Numbered from the stretch's first letter, positions 23,341-36,168 are shown. The stretch is DNA of 64,000 bases from Panulirus ornatus (GCF_036320965.1 NC_092276.1:2731001-2795000), one strand, 5' to 3'. The notes: generated by a model not told the origin, from the sequence alone. Translations and numbers: made by a program.

Positions 23341-25040
23341 GAGAAATCTTACGAGGCATTTTACTCGTGACCTCGTTCCCCTAAACCTTTTATAGTCATT
23401 CATTTGCTCTTTGATTTTCTTTTTTCCATTGGAGTTACAGACCACAATCGCCTCGAGAGACCAGTCTGTTAAGGTGTGTATGTGTTAGGTCAAGGTGCAT
23501 TGGTGGCGATGCGGTGCGGTTCATAAGAGGTCAGGGACTGCAGCCAGCCACGGTGAAGGGGGTGACTCGCGAGCTGGTGTGGGGAAAGGGCGATGGAGGA
23601 GGGCCTCTGGCTAGCTAGCATGTGGCTAGGTTTTGCTGGCTGGCTAGGGGGTGGGTTGACCGCGGGGATGGTGAAACACAGAGGGCTGTCTGGCGATCAC
23701 AAATGAGTATTCGAGGGTCTGGTTTTCGTCGCTAGAGCGGCTCAGATGGTTTTTTTTTACACACAACACAGTGGCCGATGGCGTAAAATGAGGAGATACT
23801 GAGCGCAAGAGAAGGTCAAAGAACAAGGCCACAACGACCGAATTAAACAATAAGTTAAACAGTAAGTGAATTACTCACTACACAAGCAATGTCTGGATAC
23901 TCTTCTCTGGGGTTAAAACCTATAATGGGACGAAATGCTTCCACATATAGATTGTAATGTTCAGCACACATGGTCTCGGTAGTCACTTAGTTTACAACAG
24001 CCAAGTGCGGAGCATTGCAGGGTGCGGGAGGAATTCTGAGAACCCAAGTGTACGTGTCTCGTGTGTGCTCAGTTTCGACAGGAGGAGCAAAGTGACAAGA
24101 GTAGCCCTACAGCACGTCTTGAGGGGCCACGACATCGTCAAGGTGTCTACTTAGCTTGATCGTGGAATCTTGTGTATATGTAAGGTTCTTGTAGGATGTC
24201 CATATGGTAAATGAGGCCGCTGGTTTAGATCAGAATTCTTCTTAAGTCTCATCAAAGATTTCGTTCCAGGTTTCTTCTGGGAGATCTCTTAAGAGGGTAT
24301 TCGGATACAGAGTCACGATGTAGTCCATTTTCCATCCTTTGAGGCGGAACGTTCAGCTAATTCATCAATGTCATCACGTTTCCCCCGAGCCTCGTGTGGA
24401 AGGGAATCCATGAGAAACTGGACGCCCAACTCGGTCGTGGATTATTTCGTGGTGTGTCGTGCTTCACACACAAGCACGTTACGATCGCGGGGGAGAGAGA
24501 GAGAAGGAATCTCGCGCAGTTAGCGACAAAAATCACTTACAGTCGCAAGTATCGTTCCTGAAGACACCAAAAAATATTCTCGTTAATGGTAACAGCAAAC
24601 CACTCTGGCGTGTGTAGATGTCCAATCGCCAATGCCAACTTCCAATGGGAAGAAAGAAGCAGCTGTATGTTTGTTGCAACTACACCTTTACCAGGAGTAG
24701 GCTGCTGGGGGACCCGTCTGTATAGGTAATGTTGGTGATGATGTCTACGTGACTTCGGACTTCGAGTTCGATTCTGAACCTCAGCTGAGGCTGTAACCTA
24801 AGCAGATATCTTATTTTTTTGGGAGGGAAGGGAGAAAGGATGGAACACTCTTGTTAAAAGGGGTTAAACTCCCATCTCATATTTGGAATATTTGTGATTC
24901 TAGGAAAAGCGAGGATAACTGACACAGCTTTCATCTGCATGTTCTCAACCGGTAAAGGAAAAGCCAAGTTGCAGCATAATCTATCAGAGAAGGAATGGAT
25001 GCAAGATGATTCATTAAGCTTGATCCTCAATGTATATTAC
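23340..25040. other. No gene recognised
   Basis: Upstream continuation of the LINE relic may reach a little beyond 23340 but is not readable. A gctagctagc-type short repeat lies at 23610-23648. Otherwise nothing is seen. Confidence 0.45.
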
Positions 25041-25044
25041 TGTA

Positions 25045-25195
25045 GGATGGGGTCAGCTACAACCCTGAGGGTCTCCAAACCATTATCTACACTGAGGACC
25101 GGGGCCAGCTACAACTGTAAATGGTCTCTAAACCATTATCTACACTGGGGACAGAGCTACAACTCTGAGGGATCTCTACACCATCATCTACAACG
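25045..25195. repeat. Tandem repeat of about 50 bp, three copies
   Basis: Units share cagctacaac, ctctaaaccattatctacac and tggggac. Moderately diverged. Confidence 0.75.
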
Positions 25196-25413
25196 TCGAT
25201 TCAGCCACATCAGCCACGATACCGACACAAGTCTGACGTCATATATCCAGTGCATGATCCAGGATTCACCAGAATGTTGCCAGTGACTCGTCTCTTCTGG
25301 GAGGGTGTCGACTGAGGGGATTTCTGTACTATCAACAGAGGTGGGTAGTCCTAACCTTCCATAAGTATTTGTTGGAGGGTTGGAGTGTATCATTTTGCCC
25401 CGTCAGGAGTGGT

Positions 25414-25416
<3 letters not shown>

Positions 25417-25484
<68 letters not shown>
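25417..25484. repeat. (GT)n microsatellite
   Basis: About 34 units. Confidence 0.97.
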
Positions 25485-25488
<4 letters not shown>

Positions 25489-25714
25489 TAGTGGCAGGTG
25501 TGTCTTGGGTAGGTACAGAAGGCGGCTGCTGTGTGGGTAGGTGGGTGCAGTAAGGGTGGGTGGGTGGGTGGGTAGGGTTGTGATGGCAGGGCTGCTGGTT
25601 GGGTGTACGAAATAATTGAGCTGCTCCGCCCTGACCAGGGAGGGCGGGGCGACCGTGGCCATGGCGGGCCACTCTGGCTGGCCACCCGACCACCCGCCCG
25701 CCCCAGGCACCTGC

Positions 25715-25900
25715 CTCCATCTACCTCACCCCCTCCAAGGGTCGACCTCCCTCTGCTGTCTACTTCAGTCCTCTTCTGTCTACCTCCCTCCACCTCTATC
25801 TACCTCCCTCCACTGTCTACCTCAGTCCTCCTCTATCTTCCTCCCTCCCTCCACTGTCTACCTCAGTCCCCCACTCCCTACCAACCCCAGTGGTCGTCAC
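25715..25900. repeat. Pyrimidine-rich minisatellite
   Basis: Irregular units of ctacctccctccactgtcta and cctcagtcctcctct. It follows a GC-rich stretch and is stop-free in several frames. Confidence 0.7.
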
Positions 25901-26039
25901 AGCCCCCGTCTGTTCTAACCACTCCAATAAATCACTCACACGGCATCAATGCCTCTTAACCCCGTCAACAGAACAAGAAAACCAACAACTGGATATAAGC
26001 CTCCAACTATCATGCCCGTATGTAATGGGTGTAGGGGGG

Positions 26040-26235
26040 GGGGCCTTATGGCTCAGTGCTCATTACTGCCTACTTAATCATGTCCGTATGTATGCCTGAA
26101 CCTTATAGGAAAGTACATAATCATGCCTCTATATAAATCTGGGCCTTATAGGAAAGTACATAATCATGCCTCTATATAAATCTGGGCCTTATGTCACTAC
26201 ATAATCATGCCCGTACACACATATAAGTCTGGCCT
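26040..26235. repeat. 43-bp tandem repeat, about four units
   Basis: The central two copies are nearly identical: gggccttataggaaagtaca, taatcatgcctctatataaa, tct. The flanking copies at 26040 and 26190 are diverged. Confidence 0.85.
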
Positions 26236-26412
26236 TGCGACACACAGTACATAATACAAGTCATCATCATGACTCACCGGACACACTCCTTTTTTTTCAG
26301 AGAGAACAATTAAGAACGGACTTAAATTCCTTAAACTGCTGAGATAAAGATCTAGATGAACACAATGACCAAACACACTCTTGCGTCATCAAGGCAAGCA
26401 GGGTGGCTGGCT

Positions 26413-26413
<1 letters not shown>

Positions 26414-26491
<78 letters not shown>
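26414..26491. repeat. (GT)n microsatellite
   Basis: About 39 units. Confidence 0.97.
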
Positions 26492-26492
<1 letters not shown>

Positions 26493-26649
26493 GCGTATCT
26501 CTACGCTGACCGAAGCACGACTGCTCAATGTCTTACCCTCTCGCGCCATGCGTTTCTAGAATAGTTTCCACACCCATGACTTCCGAGAAATCCCTTTACA
26601 AAAAGCCATCTAGTTAGCGTACATCAAATCCTATTGGGGGGGAGGGGGA

Positions 26650-26823
26650 GGCCTTGCTATCTACACGGGTGGGTGTAAGGCCTTGCTATCTACACGGGTG
26701 GGTGTAAGGCCTTGCTATCTACACGGGTGGGTGTAGGGCCTTGCTATCTACACGGGTGGGTGTAAGGCCTTGCTATCTACACGGGTGGGTGTAAGGCCTT
26801 GCTATCTACACGGGTGGGTGTAA
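26650..26823. repeat. 29-bp minisatellite, six copies, almost perfect
   Basis: The unit is aggccttgctatctacacgg followed by gtgggtgta. I see only one change (taggg for taagg). Homogeneity implies recent expansion or gene conversion. Confidence 0.97.
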
Positions 26824-27548
26824 GAGACACGATCTTGCCACTGCCTGTCTCCTGTGGCTCCTGCCTGATGATACTTGTGGCGGGTGGAGGCTGGCCGTAG
26901 GCGTGCAAGGTTCGGGGAAAAATGTAGGACGTGAGGGTGGGCAGGCACACCCAGCCTCAAGCGCCTTCCATAATGTGGTATATGGTGCGGTGCTGCGTCT
27001 GTGTGATTACCATCATGTAAATACCAACTTCCACTGCGGTACGGGGACTCTTTGAGAGTTCAATACTGCTATTTCCAAAGGTGATGACATTTCTGTATTC
27101 TGTCCACATCCATAATTTACCCACAACCTTGATCCTCTGAAAAAAAAAAAAAAATGTTCAACCAAATTCTTCCTAACAAGTACCTAGCTAAATCTAATTT
27201 CCTGCCTTCTGGCTATTCTAACTGTGCCCCCTTCCGAAGAACTATTGACGTCATTACAGTAACTGAAAAACTACAGCAAAGGTTAAACCGCTCGACTGGT
27301 AGTTTTTGGTCTACGGTCATTCTTTCCCTACTTCAACTTAGGGGTCTGTGCGCCGCGCGTGGGTCTGTAAGAGAAGGGAGGGGAAGGGAGGGTAGGTTTT
27401 GGCAGTCTGTACGTGGAGTTGGTTGTCTGCATGTCTGAAGGGTCTGTGATGAGGGGTAGGGGAGTGACAGGTGGAGCTGATCGTCTGTACGTAAGGGCTG
27501 ACCGTCTGTGTACATAGGATTCTCGTCCGTCAGGATAAAAGGGAGTTC

Positions 27549-27583
27549 CGTGTGTGTGTGTGTGTGTGTGTGAGTGAGTGTGT
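27549..27583. repeat. (GT)n microsatellite, interrupted
   Basis: About 11 units, then gagtgagtgtg. Confidence 0.93.
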
Positions 27584-28121
27584 CGAGGTGACAAGGGGGG
27601 CTGCCATGGCCGTGGGTGTGGACGTACGTCAGACCCCGAGAGGAGGAGTAGCAGCAGTGGCAGGCAGGTCCAGGCGAGGAAGGCTGCCTGGCCCACCCCA
27701 CCTGCTGATTACAGGCTGCCCAGAATGATGCTCATTGCTATTCACTACGTACGATAGGAATAGAAGATGAGGAAGAGGAGGGCAAGTGAGGAGGGGAAGA
27801 AAAGTTCCAACAGGAGGATACACTCGACAAATCGCATCATTACGTTGTTCAAAAGCTGTCGCCGGGGGAGGAGAAACAGCGCTAAAGAAAATGGAAATGG
27901 AGACAAGCCTCAAAACCAGCTCAAGTAAAGCTAAGTAGAAGTGGGTATCTTTACGACAGCTATAAGGTGTATATATATATATATGTGGACAGTATGATGT
28001 AAGATGAACGGATGGTTGTGCTGAGCTCACAGACCGGCATCCTCAAACGAGTGTGGTCTGAACAGTTTGGGCAAGAGATAAGAAAAGATATGAATGACAA
28101 CTGGCAAAGGAGAAACTGCCT

Positions 28122-28123
<2 letters not shown>

Positions 28124-28205
<82 letters not shown>
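28124..28205. repeat. (GA)n microsatellite
   Basis: About 41 units. Confidence 0.97.
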
Positions 28206-28206
<1 letters not shown>

Positions 28207-28465
28207 TGTACCTCATCATGCGCAACACGTGGAAACAATTGAAATACACCACCCCGCTCCTGCCCTTCCCGCGCACCCTCTCCTGCAATGAGGTCCGGCA
28301 CAGCCGTGGAGCTGTGCCCCTCCCACCATTACTGACTCATTAGCCGACCTCTCTGGACGAATTTAATTTCCTGGTGGATGAAGCAGCCGGCCTGGCCACC
28401 ACAGGGACCATACCCCTTCTCTCTCTCTAACCTCCATCCATCCCACACTTCTTCGTAATGGTCTT

Positions 28466-28468
<3 letters not shown>

Positions 28469-28546
<78 letters not shown>
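28469..28546. repeat. (TA)n microsatellite
   Basis: About 39 units, about 100 bp from the LINE remnant 28640-29030. Confidence 0.97.
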
Positions 28547-28548
<2 letters not shown>

Positions 28549-28639
28549 AGTGTGAAGGAAAAAATAAGACGGTGGCAGGCAACAGTTAATATTCAATTTT
28601 GCATATCTATACACCGGACATTTTAATTATCAGCTTTCC

Positions 28640-28873
28640 ACCTCTCTCCTCGTTGTGAAAGTTCTCATTATCATGCCACTCATTATCTGACTACAAAGTA
28701 CAATGTGTTTCTTCTGAACTCCAGCTTTTCACTTATGATGACTCCTAGATATCTGATATTTTCTTCGATTTCATATATCTTTTTTTCTTCCTCTTTGATC
28801 CTTGTCAAGCGTTACTGATGCATTGTTCATTGTTCCAAAAACAACTTGTTCAAACTTTTCTTCGATAAATTAC

Positions 28874-28950
<77 letters not shown>

Positions 28951-29030
28951 GTTTCCTTTTGTCCTCTCCTGACCCGTATCATTTCATTATCCCTGGTGTC
29001 ATCTGCGAAGCACCGAATTACATTAAGCTT
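28640..29030 (-). mobile_element. Decayed LINE remnant, RT palm to thumb, interrupted by a (TA)n tract
   Basis: On the minus strand, CFADDTRD (about 28990-29012) is the catalytic FADD block. A (TA)n tract follows (about 28876-28947). Next comes KFEQVVFG (about 28840-28863), matching the NKFE.L.FG block. After a frame change, IRYLGVIISEKLEFRRN (about 28710-28765) matches the RDLGV.IS..L.F..HI block, and a stretch ending RTFTTR (about 28649-28667) matches the GW.LRTF.TR block. An in-frame stop (tga) and frameshifts show it is dead. The motif set is of the Jockey/CR1 kind and may be the same broad family as 22800-23340. Confidence 0.75.
28876..28947. repeat. (TA)n microsatellite inside a LINE remnant
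   Basis: About 36 units between the FADDT and KFE motifs of the relic. Confidence 0.97.
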
Positions 29031-29989
29031 TTACCCTGCTAATTCTTTTAAGCGGACATTCGATTACTGTGTGTCTAATTTCATTTGTCATGGTGATGAC
29101 TGAGGGAGGGGCGCCGCAACACGTGCAACGACACGGCGATCTAACTGGGGTAAGCGGAGAGGCGATATATCTAAGGCTCCTGCAAGATGTGGTAAGAAAG
29201 TGAGATCATTTGAGAGAAGGCGAGATGATGACGGTAGGGTTCCCGTGGCGAGGATGAGGAAGATGTGAGGAGGTGTAGTTAGGCAGGCTTTCTAGAGGGA
29301 AGAGTTACTTGGAGGCCGGGTTTTCGTGTCGTGCAGGTAGGGGCGAGGTGGCGCGTGCCAAGGTCCCGATGATGATGTGCTGCGCTCGGAAGGAACTACC
29401 GAGGTCCCGTTGCTTTGCTGCCGGTGCGGGAGATGGGAGAGGCGGGTGAGGTTCCGTTGTACATACGAGTGAAAGACGGTTGTGAAGATTGTGGTGCTGC
29501 GGGAGAGGCGTGCCATGATGGGAAGTCGTAGCAGGAAGGGTAGGAGAGGGACGAGTAACTCGGAAGCTGCTGCCGAAGGAGGTGAGGCTCCAACGGAACC
29601 ACCCTGCCGATTAGAGACGTGAGCCAGGAGTCATATGGTGGACGTTTTCAGGCGCGAGCGATCTTCGATGTCCAAGAGCTAGCGGGCTTAACTGCTTGAA
29701 CTGATGCAGGTGTGGCTGCACGAGGGTATCTAAATGCAGCGATGGTCGCGTCACGCAGAGCTAATACAGTCCGGACCATGGCTTCTTGGGGGGATAAAGG
29801 AAAGAACGATGACCAGAGGAAGTCCTACTGCGGCTCACCTCCCGTTGTGAGGGCCAAGACCTGTCTACCTGGTGGGCTACAAAACCTGTATGACCTGGGT
29901 CGTTCATACGAGGTCCTTCGTCAACTGCGACAGCAGCCCCATGTGCCGGCCAGGCCATGCAGGATTAAGATTTGGTAATCCAACACTCG

Positions 29990-30095
29990 GAGGTTTCCCG
30001 CGAGCCGGTGGGCTGCCCTTTCCAGAACTCGAACCCGGGTCCGTGAGAGATCGGTGGGTCTCAACGCTGACCAATGCACCGCGAAGGATCGCGTC
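29990..30095 (-). mobile_element. tRNA-derived SINE, degenerate
   Basis: On the minus strand, cgcggtgcattggtcagcgt (about 30064-30083) resembles an A-box and gggttcgagttctgg (about 30021-30036) a B-box, about 30 bp apart. The body begins aaagggcagcccaccggc, which shares ggcagcccac with the SINE at 53778-53907. The body may extend to about 29870. As in the other copy, a GT-rich tract (30092-30119) abuts the 5' side. Confidence 0.65.
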
Positions 30096-30539
30096 TGTGT
30101 GTGTGTGTGAGTGTGTGTGAGGGACGGGTGGGAGGTAAAACTTGACGTGGTGTTGACACAGAGGCCAGACACGGCCCCGCCAACTACTTGTGTGTACAAG
30201 GCTATGTTTACCCACGTCCCTTGTACCATCAAGCGGCTCCCTGTGTGTATGTGGCCCGGCCATCCACTAGAAGCCAACCTTACCAGTGGTCTTCCTCAGT
30301 GTGCAGCCCGGTCAACCACTGGCAGCTAACCCCCACTACTCGTCATCCTCTGGTCGTGTCTTCCTTGTACTGTCGAGTCAGGAACGCCAGTTTAATAATC
30401 CACAACCTCCACATTCCTTCCCTCGGGTTATCTACTGTGATTCAAACATTCAAAACATCACACGTGTTTACAGAGAAAATTAAATACGTAGTCTGGTTCT
30501 CCGCACATACGTATCACACACACACAGACACGGGGTAAA

Positions 30540-31284
30540 TGCCTTCCATTTATAGCTTGTAAAGGTCATTCAAATGTATCCAACGGTTCAGTGAATTATG
30601 CTGACCATAACATGATACATTTTCATTAAGTCCTTCGTTTCTCTGGTGGCAGAGGCCAGTACAAAGACAGAGGTCTCAAGGGCCAAAACCCAAGTCCACG
30701 TCTAAAGGGAGGACACAGGTGCCTTATCGACACTATCAAGAAGGTAGAAGAGGGGAGACATCTAACTAGAGGGAGGCAGACATTTATCGAGAAGGAGAGG
30801 CATTATCAACAAGACAGATGGGGGATAGATAGATGACGAGAGAGATGATAGCAAAAAGGCAGAGAGGCCAGACAGTTGACTAGGGGAAGAGATGCGGTGA
30901 TCAAGAAGTCAGAGAAGCAAGACCAGAGGGGGAGAGAGAAGGTTATCCAGAAGGGCAGAAGGGACAAGCATTGGACTCCATGAAGGGTGGGAGACAAGCA
31001 GCAGGCAGATTATTCCACGAAATGAGGCAGCGCCTGAGCCATTACTTCAAAACGTGACAGAGGCCACCAGACAGACGGTGTCAGGGGGGGACAGACAGAC
31101 AGACGGTGTCTAGAGGGCAAAGGAGGGAAGGGCATCGCCAGATAAGTCAAGAGATGTTGTGAAAGACAGGGGAGGGAAGAGTTCTTGGTGGTGGGTGGTG
31201 TGTCTGTGTCCTCCAGAGGATGAACGATGGCAGATTAGGAGCAGAGCGTTAGGTGGACCACGATATTAAATTAGCCATATCATG
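30540..31284. other. Degenerate purine-rich sequence
   Basis: Loose repeats of gaaggcagagaggccagaca and tatcgagaaggag occur at 30720-31000, too diverged for a period. No gene. Confidence 0.4.
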
Positions 31285-31299
31285 ACTGACACTGACACT

Positions 31300-31345
<46 letters not shown>
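31285..31345. repeat. (CA)n microsatellite with GACACT lead-in
   Basis: Three gacact-type hexamers run into about 23 CA units. Confidence 0.96.
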
Positions 31346-31347
<2 letters not shown>

Positions 31348-32172
31348 CGATTGGGGCACATGGACGTATCCAAGTGGGATACAAACGCAAATATGTGAAA
31401 CACGGTAAAGTCAAGGGAATATCGTTCATTACGGATGTAATTTCCTTCAAAGTCACATCCACGTCTGTCGCCACAGTAAGGGAAGGATTTCTGACTGTAG
31501 GTGACAGCCCACACCCTAGGCTTATTATTTTTTTTTCCACGTGAATCTTGAGTCGTCTCTCGCATCAGTGTTCCCGAAAATGAACCATACGGGGTTCTCA
31601 TCGTTCCCAACAAGTCTGATATTTGAGAGCGCAGGCTGTGACTCTGGATGACCTGCACACATTTTCTAATACGATAATTCTGACAGTCCTTTAGGGTGAT
31701 TCCAGCACAGACCATCGCCGGCCATTCTAGGCCTTCACGACTGCCATCACCGTCGGCTGTCCTTCTCTTTCTCGTCTTGTAGCCTCGCATAATCCACCCA
31801 ACCCCCCAACACCATCTCCTCTGAAGAACCAGCGGAGAGCGGCTGTTCCCTCGTCGTGCTTCCTCGAAGGTGGGTCATCAGATATACGTACACACACACA
31901 CACTGTGTCTTCTTACATTATCTCCCTTGCTGTTATAAAAGAGGACCTGAAGCGTGGCCATGGCCGTTATGATCCCGGGAAAAAAAAAAAGGTTTTGGGT
32001 TACCCGAAAAATTTTCCGCCTCAGCCAAGACACTGTCCTTTTATGTCTTTATGGGGCGCCCCCTCCAACTCCCGGAGACCCCTCCCTCCCTCCTCACCCT
32101 CACACCGTACCCACCCATTCCAGAGGACTGGAGTTATAACACATGACAGTCAGGTAATGAGAGGACGAGAGG

Positions 32173-32173
<1 letters not shown>

Positions 32174-32214
<41 letters not shown>
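32174..32214. repeat. (GT)n microsatellite
   Basis: About 20 units. Confidence 0.97.
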
Positions 32215-32216
<2 letters not shown>

Positions 32217-33330
32217 TACTATGTGTGCGTTTCAGGATGAAAAAGAGCGAAAATTTCAGACATTCGGGAAAGAACGGAAGTTAACATGAGAACCGATGGC
32301 TTCTCGAGGAGAGAACAAGTCCTAAATCCATTGTTTTGAGACTCGTACGTCCTGAGAAAGGTAAAAATAAATAAAAAATTTTGCGCCACAAACATTCTCC
32401 GAGTTGCGCTACGTCACGGTGCGGAGGCGTGCACGCTCATGGCCAAAACTAAAGGAGAATTGGACGCGGTAGAGCAAGGATGCAGGAGTCGAAGGCTCAT
32501 CAGCCAGAGTCACACGAAATGGAAACTGTGGGAATCGTGGAGGTAAGAAGTGATCCCGGAGTGGGATCAATTATCATCCTTCATAGAGTGGAGTCAGCAG
32601 AGAGATGGAGTGGTCATGGTAAGGAGATAAATTCGCCATGGAGGGGAGAGGAAACGAACCAAGCAAGGTTTTACAACTGGAGTCCGGCAGGAGAGGGGTA
32701 CAAGACCCGTGGGAACAACCAGTCACGGGTGGGAAGAGGGATGGAACAGCGGACACGTAGCAGCCCCACCGTAAAATGACGACGAACGATGAAGACATGA
32801 GCTGCACCGTGGCAAGGGGCATGGCGCACCTTCGTCAGCGCCGCCTGCAGCAGACATGACCCCCTGATTCCTGACCTACCCGGTGTATGCTGACGGAGGG
32901 GGAGGATAAAATCTGCCCTCATCACCCCAGTACCTCCAGAGGGGACATAGCCCGAATCACATCCCTTACAACCCTTCTGTTCTTAAGGTGACACATGAAA
33001 TGCCGCCAGGTACGGGTCAATTATATTTATGTACTGACCTAAACCTGATCATATCAACCTGGGAAACACAATGGCCCCTGTAAAACGCTATATAATTCTG
33101 AGTGAAGGATGTTGTGTAAAAAGGTGTGGTCACTCTTATGGTCACTCAGTGGTCGGGGACCAGGGGCTCCTTCCTTACCTACCCCAGGTTACCATACCAT
33201 TCTCGAAGTTTTTCTCCCGATGAGTGACCCCCCCCCCCTCTAGCACGGAGGTCCTTGACTATCCTGACCTATATTGTGGTGGGTGCCTTATATCGCACAC
33301 GGGACTTGATCTCACGCCACTCCTCTGTTC
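32215..33330. other. No gene or repeat recognised
   Basis: Mixed sequence; frames below 110 codons with no domain. Confidence 0.5.
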
Positions 33331-33331
33331 A

Positions 33332-33332
<1 letters not shown>

Positions 33333-33400
<68 letters not shown>
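33333..33400. repeat. (CA)n microsatellite
   Basis: About 34 units. Confidence 0.97.
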
Positions 33401-33401
<1 letters not shown>

Positions 33402-33620
33402 TCTGAAGGGACTATATATATCAGGAAGCCCTTATCCTAAAGGGCGTGAACTTTAAAGGGCCCTTACCCCCAAGGACGTGCACTGCCCTTACACACATTC
33501 TGAAAGGACGTGAACTTTAAAGGGCCCTTACCCCGAAGGAAGTGCACTGCCCTTACCATGAAGAAGGTGTACTTCAGGAAGCCCTTTCCCTACAGGAGGT
33601 GTATCTTAACATGTCGTTAC
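33400..33620. repeat. Degenerate repeat with aagggcccttacccc and gcactgcccttac blocks
   Basis: Three or four imperfect units of about 70 bp directly follow a (CA)n tract. Confidence 0.65.
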
Positions 33621-34524
33621 CCTAAACGTAGTTCTATCGTTAGGGTTTAGTATACAGGCTGTACCTGCCTGGCAGGTGATGTACGAAAGGCAAGGTGCAC
33701 TAGCACACGGGTCACCAGTGATTACCAAAGGTCACACCACGAGACGGAGGGAGGGTATCAGAACTCTGCTAACTCCCCTGTGGCCCAAGACTGGAATTTT
33801 ACCGGTTCACTTTTCTTTTTTCCCCACCTCTGTGACCTGAGATGGGGGAATGTTACCGAGCCACAAGTGGCTGACCTCTGTGACCTGGTGTATGACAGCC
33901 TCATCATGGCATACGAGCCTCAACACTCACTGTGGAGGAGGTGCCCGGTGTGGCCTCGAGAGAGAGAGAGAGACGTGATCTAATCTCAGGCCGCTGTTCT
34001 CTTTACGACACAAGACGTGACCCAAACCACAATATCTAATTTCGTCTTAACCCATATAGGTGCCTACGACGGCTGGCGTAATACATCTACATAAAAGAGA
34101 CAGTGAGCGGGCATTTAATTGGCCACAATCACTTTGTGCCTCGGATGAACTAAGAGATACGTCCTGGAGGGGACCGTGCACAGCTGTGGTGAGGCTTCGA
34201 GGAGGCCCCCGGGAGTGTGCCACTGCCCTTCTGAAGTGTCACAGTGTCATTGCACATGAGATGCCAGGCCTGGGTTGGGGCGAGGACGCGGGGGGGGGGG
34301 GGGGGGGGTTGGACAGATGGTGTACAAGGGGAGTGGCCCAGTTCAGATCCGTTTCATCATTCTACCCACACCTCCCCACTTGTTAAGACGCCGGCAAGAT
34401 GGTAGAGAAACTAGGAAGGGGAAAGTGTGGATAGATTTATACAAATAATTCTGGAGTTTATATACAGATGCGGTTTGAGGCTCCCTTCCTTGTATTCATT
34501 ACAAAGCTACACATACATCACACG

Positions 34525-34525
<1 letters not shown>

Positions 34526-34582
<57 letters not shown>
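34526..34582. repeat. (TA)n microsatellite
   Basis: About 28 units, followed by tacacaca. Confidence 0.97.
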
Positions 34583-34590
<8 letters not shown>

Positions 34591-34676
34591 TTTTGTGGAC
34601 AAATAAAGTCATACACGTATAGTCTGGATGGACGTGATGAGACACCTGTCAAACAATCAAACCTACGTTAACCACT

Positions 34677-34679
<3 letters not shown>

Positions 34680-34755
<76 letters not shown>
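34680..34755. repeat. (GA)n microsatellite
   Basis: About 38 units, 100 bp from the preceding (TA)n. Confidence 0.97.
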
Positions 34756-34758
<3 letters not shown>

Positions 34759-35498
34759 GTCTACCACTGGCAACTAAAGTCACAGGCCAGCAGCAACCAC
34801 AGTGGTCTAATACAGCCATCATCATCACACATCCACCGCTGTAGCTCCCATATTCTTCGTCCGAGGCAAGTAGGTATATAATAATCTCCGGCGAAGATGT
34901 TGTCCCATACTGGTCCGTCATACGATACCGGGAGAGCTACCGGACGCTGCAGTCCTTCTGGTCCTCGCTTACAGACCCATGGTCCCCGTCGGTAGTCCGC
35001 AGGCCACATACCGGTAGCCGGTGTAGATGCGGACCCTGCCTGACACAGGGCAGGGTTAGGCCTAAGGTAGGGAAGAAAGGAGCGATGCATAGAGCGTATG
35101 GCTGTGTGATCCCAACAATAGCATATCGAGTTAAGAATAATCATTCCTTAGCATTTCTAAAGAACCCGAGGGATGCAAAGGATACCCTCCTCCTCCTCCT
35201 CTTCCTCCTGTGGGCGGTCCACCGCCGTCCGGAAGAGAAACGCCCTATGCAACCTTCGTCAGGGATCCAGGGTACTATTATACTGTCCTCCACCAGTTGA
35301 CCTCCTCACAGACCATTAGGTCTCCCGGCATTTGCCTGTACTACGTAGTTCTATTGTACTCCAACCGACCACTCATCTACCTAAACCAATCACCGATGTG
35401 CTTAATCAAAGACCAATTTACTTGCGTGTTAAGTTTTATCACTCAACGTAAATGAATTATGTAAGGAACTTGACTTTTGTGTCTCTGTTAATTACGAC

Positions 35499-35502
<4 letters not shown>

Positions 35503-35575
<73 letters not shown>
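35503..35575. repeat. (CT)n microsatellite
   Basis: About 36 units. Confidence 0.97.
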
Positions 35576-35578
<3 letters not shown>

Positions 35579-35589
35579 GCGAGCGACGT

Positions 35590-35860
35590 ATAGTGAAACC
35601 TGCAGCGACGAGCCACGACGACGGTCACCAACGTAAAGGGCACTCCACGACACATTCCTCTACCACGACAGCTGCTACACAGCTTCTGCCACGACAGGTA
35701 CGGCACAGACTTTACCACGACAGGTTAGTAAAACCAGGTTCGACCTCCACAGTTATTGAAAACTACGTTACTTCCACCACGACATCTTCCACCCATAAAG
35801 AACCTTCCTCCAGACACGACACCCCCCAGGACGACAGGAGAGGGTCTTCACCATCCTGAG
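35590..35860. repeat. Degenerate minisatellite with taccacgaca or tccaccacgaca motif
   Basis: The motif recurs at irregular spacing after the (CT)n at 35503-35575. It gives Thr/Ser/His-rich translations without recognisable domains. Confidence 0.5.
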
Positions 35861-36033
35861 ACGTGGGTTTGTTTACCTACCACCCATCGGTGTGGGCGGC
35901 CTGGGAGGGGAACACATCGCCCACAGGCAAACATCCCACACACACCCACACACTCCCACACTCAAGACTTGACTCGCGCCGTACAGACAAACTTCTAAGA
36001 AATGTCCTCCACCTCATTAGTTAAATGAATCCT

Positions 36034-36036
<3 letters not shown>

Positions 36037-36064
<28 letters not shown>
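36037..36064. repeat. (TA)n, left flank of SINE copy B
   Basis: About 14 units directly before the A-rich tail end of the element. Confidence 0.95.
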
Positions 36065-36067
<3 letters not shown>

Positions 36068-36162
36068 CTTTTTCTTTTATACTATTCGCCATTTCCCGCG
36101 TTAGCGAGGTAGCATTAAGAACAGAGGACTGGGCCTTTGAGGGAATACCCTCACCTGGCCCA

Positions 36163-36168
<6 letters not shown>
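36064..36168 (-). mobile_element. Short interspersed element (SINE-like), copy B, inside a (TA)n tract
   Basis: Reverse complement of copy A: actattcgccatttcccgcg, ttagcgaggtagcattaaga, acagaggactgggcctttga, gggaataccctcacctggcc. The tail on the minus strand is A-rich (plus strand ttttctttttctttt). It is bordered on both sides by (TA)n, at 36037-36064 and 36168-36203. Confidence 0.75.

Noticed and set aside
31266..31790. 174-codon minus-strand frame with unbiased composition
   Set aside because: For 64 kb on both strands about one or two frames of this length are expected by chance (about 6000 stop-bounded segments times (61/64)^174). It also ends in a (CA)n tract, and no family is recognised.
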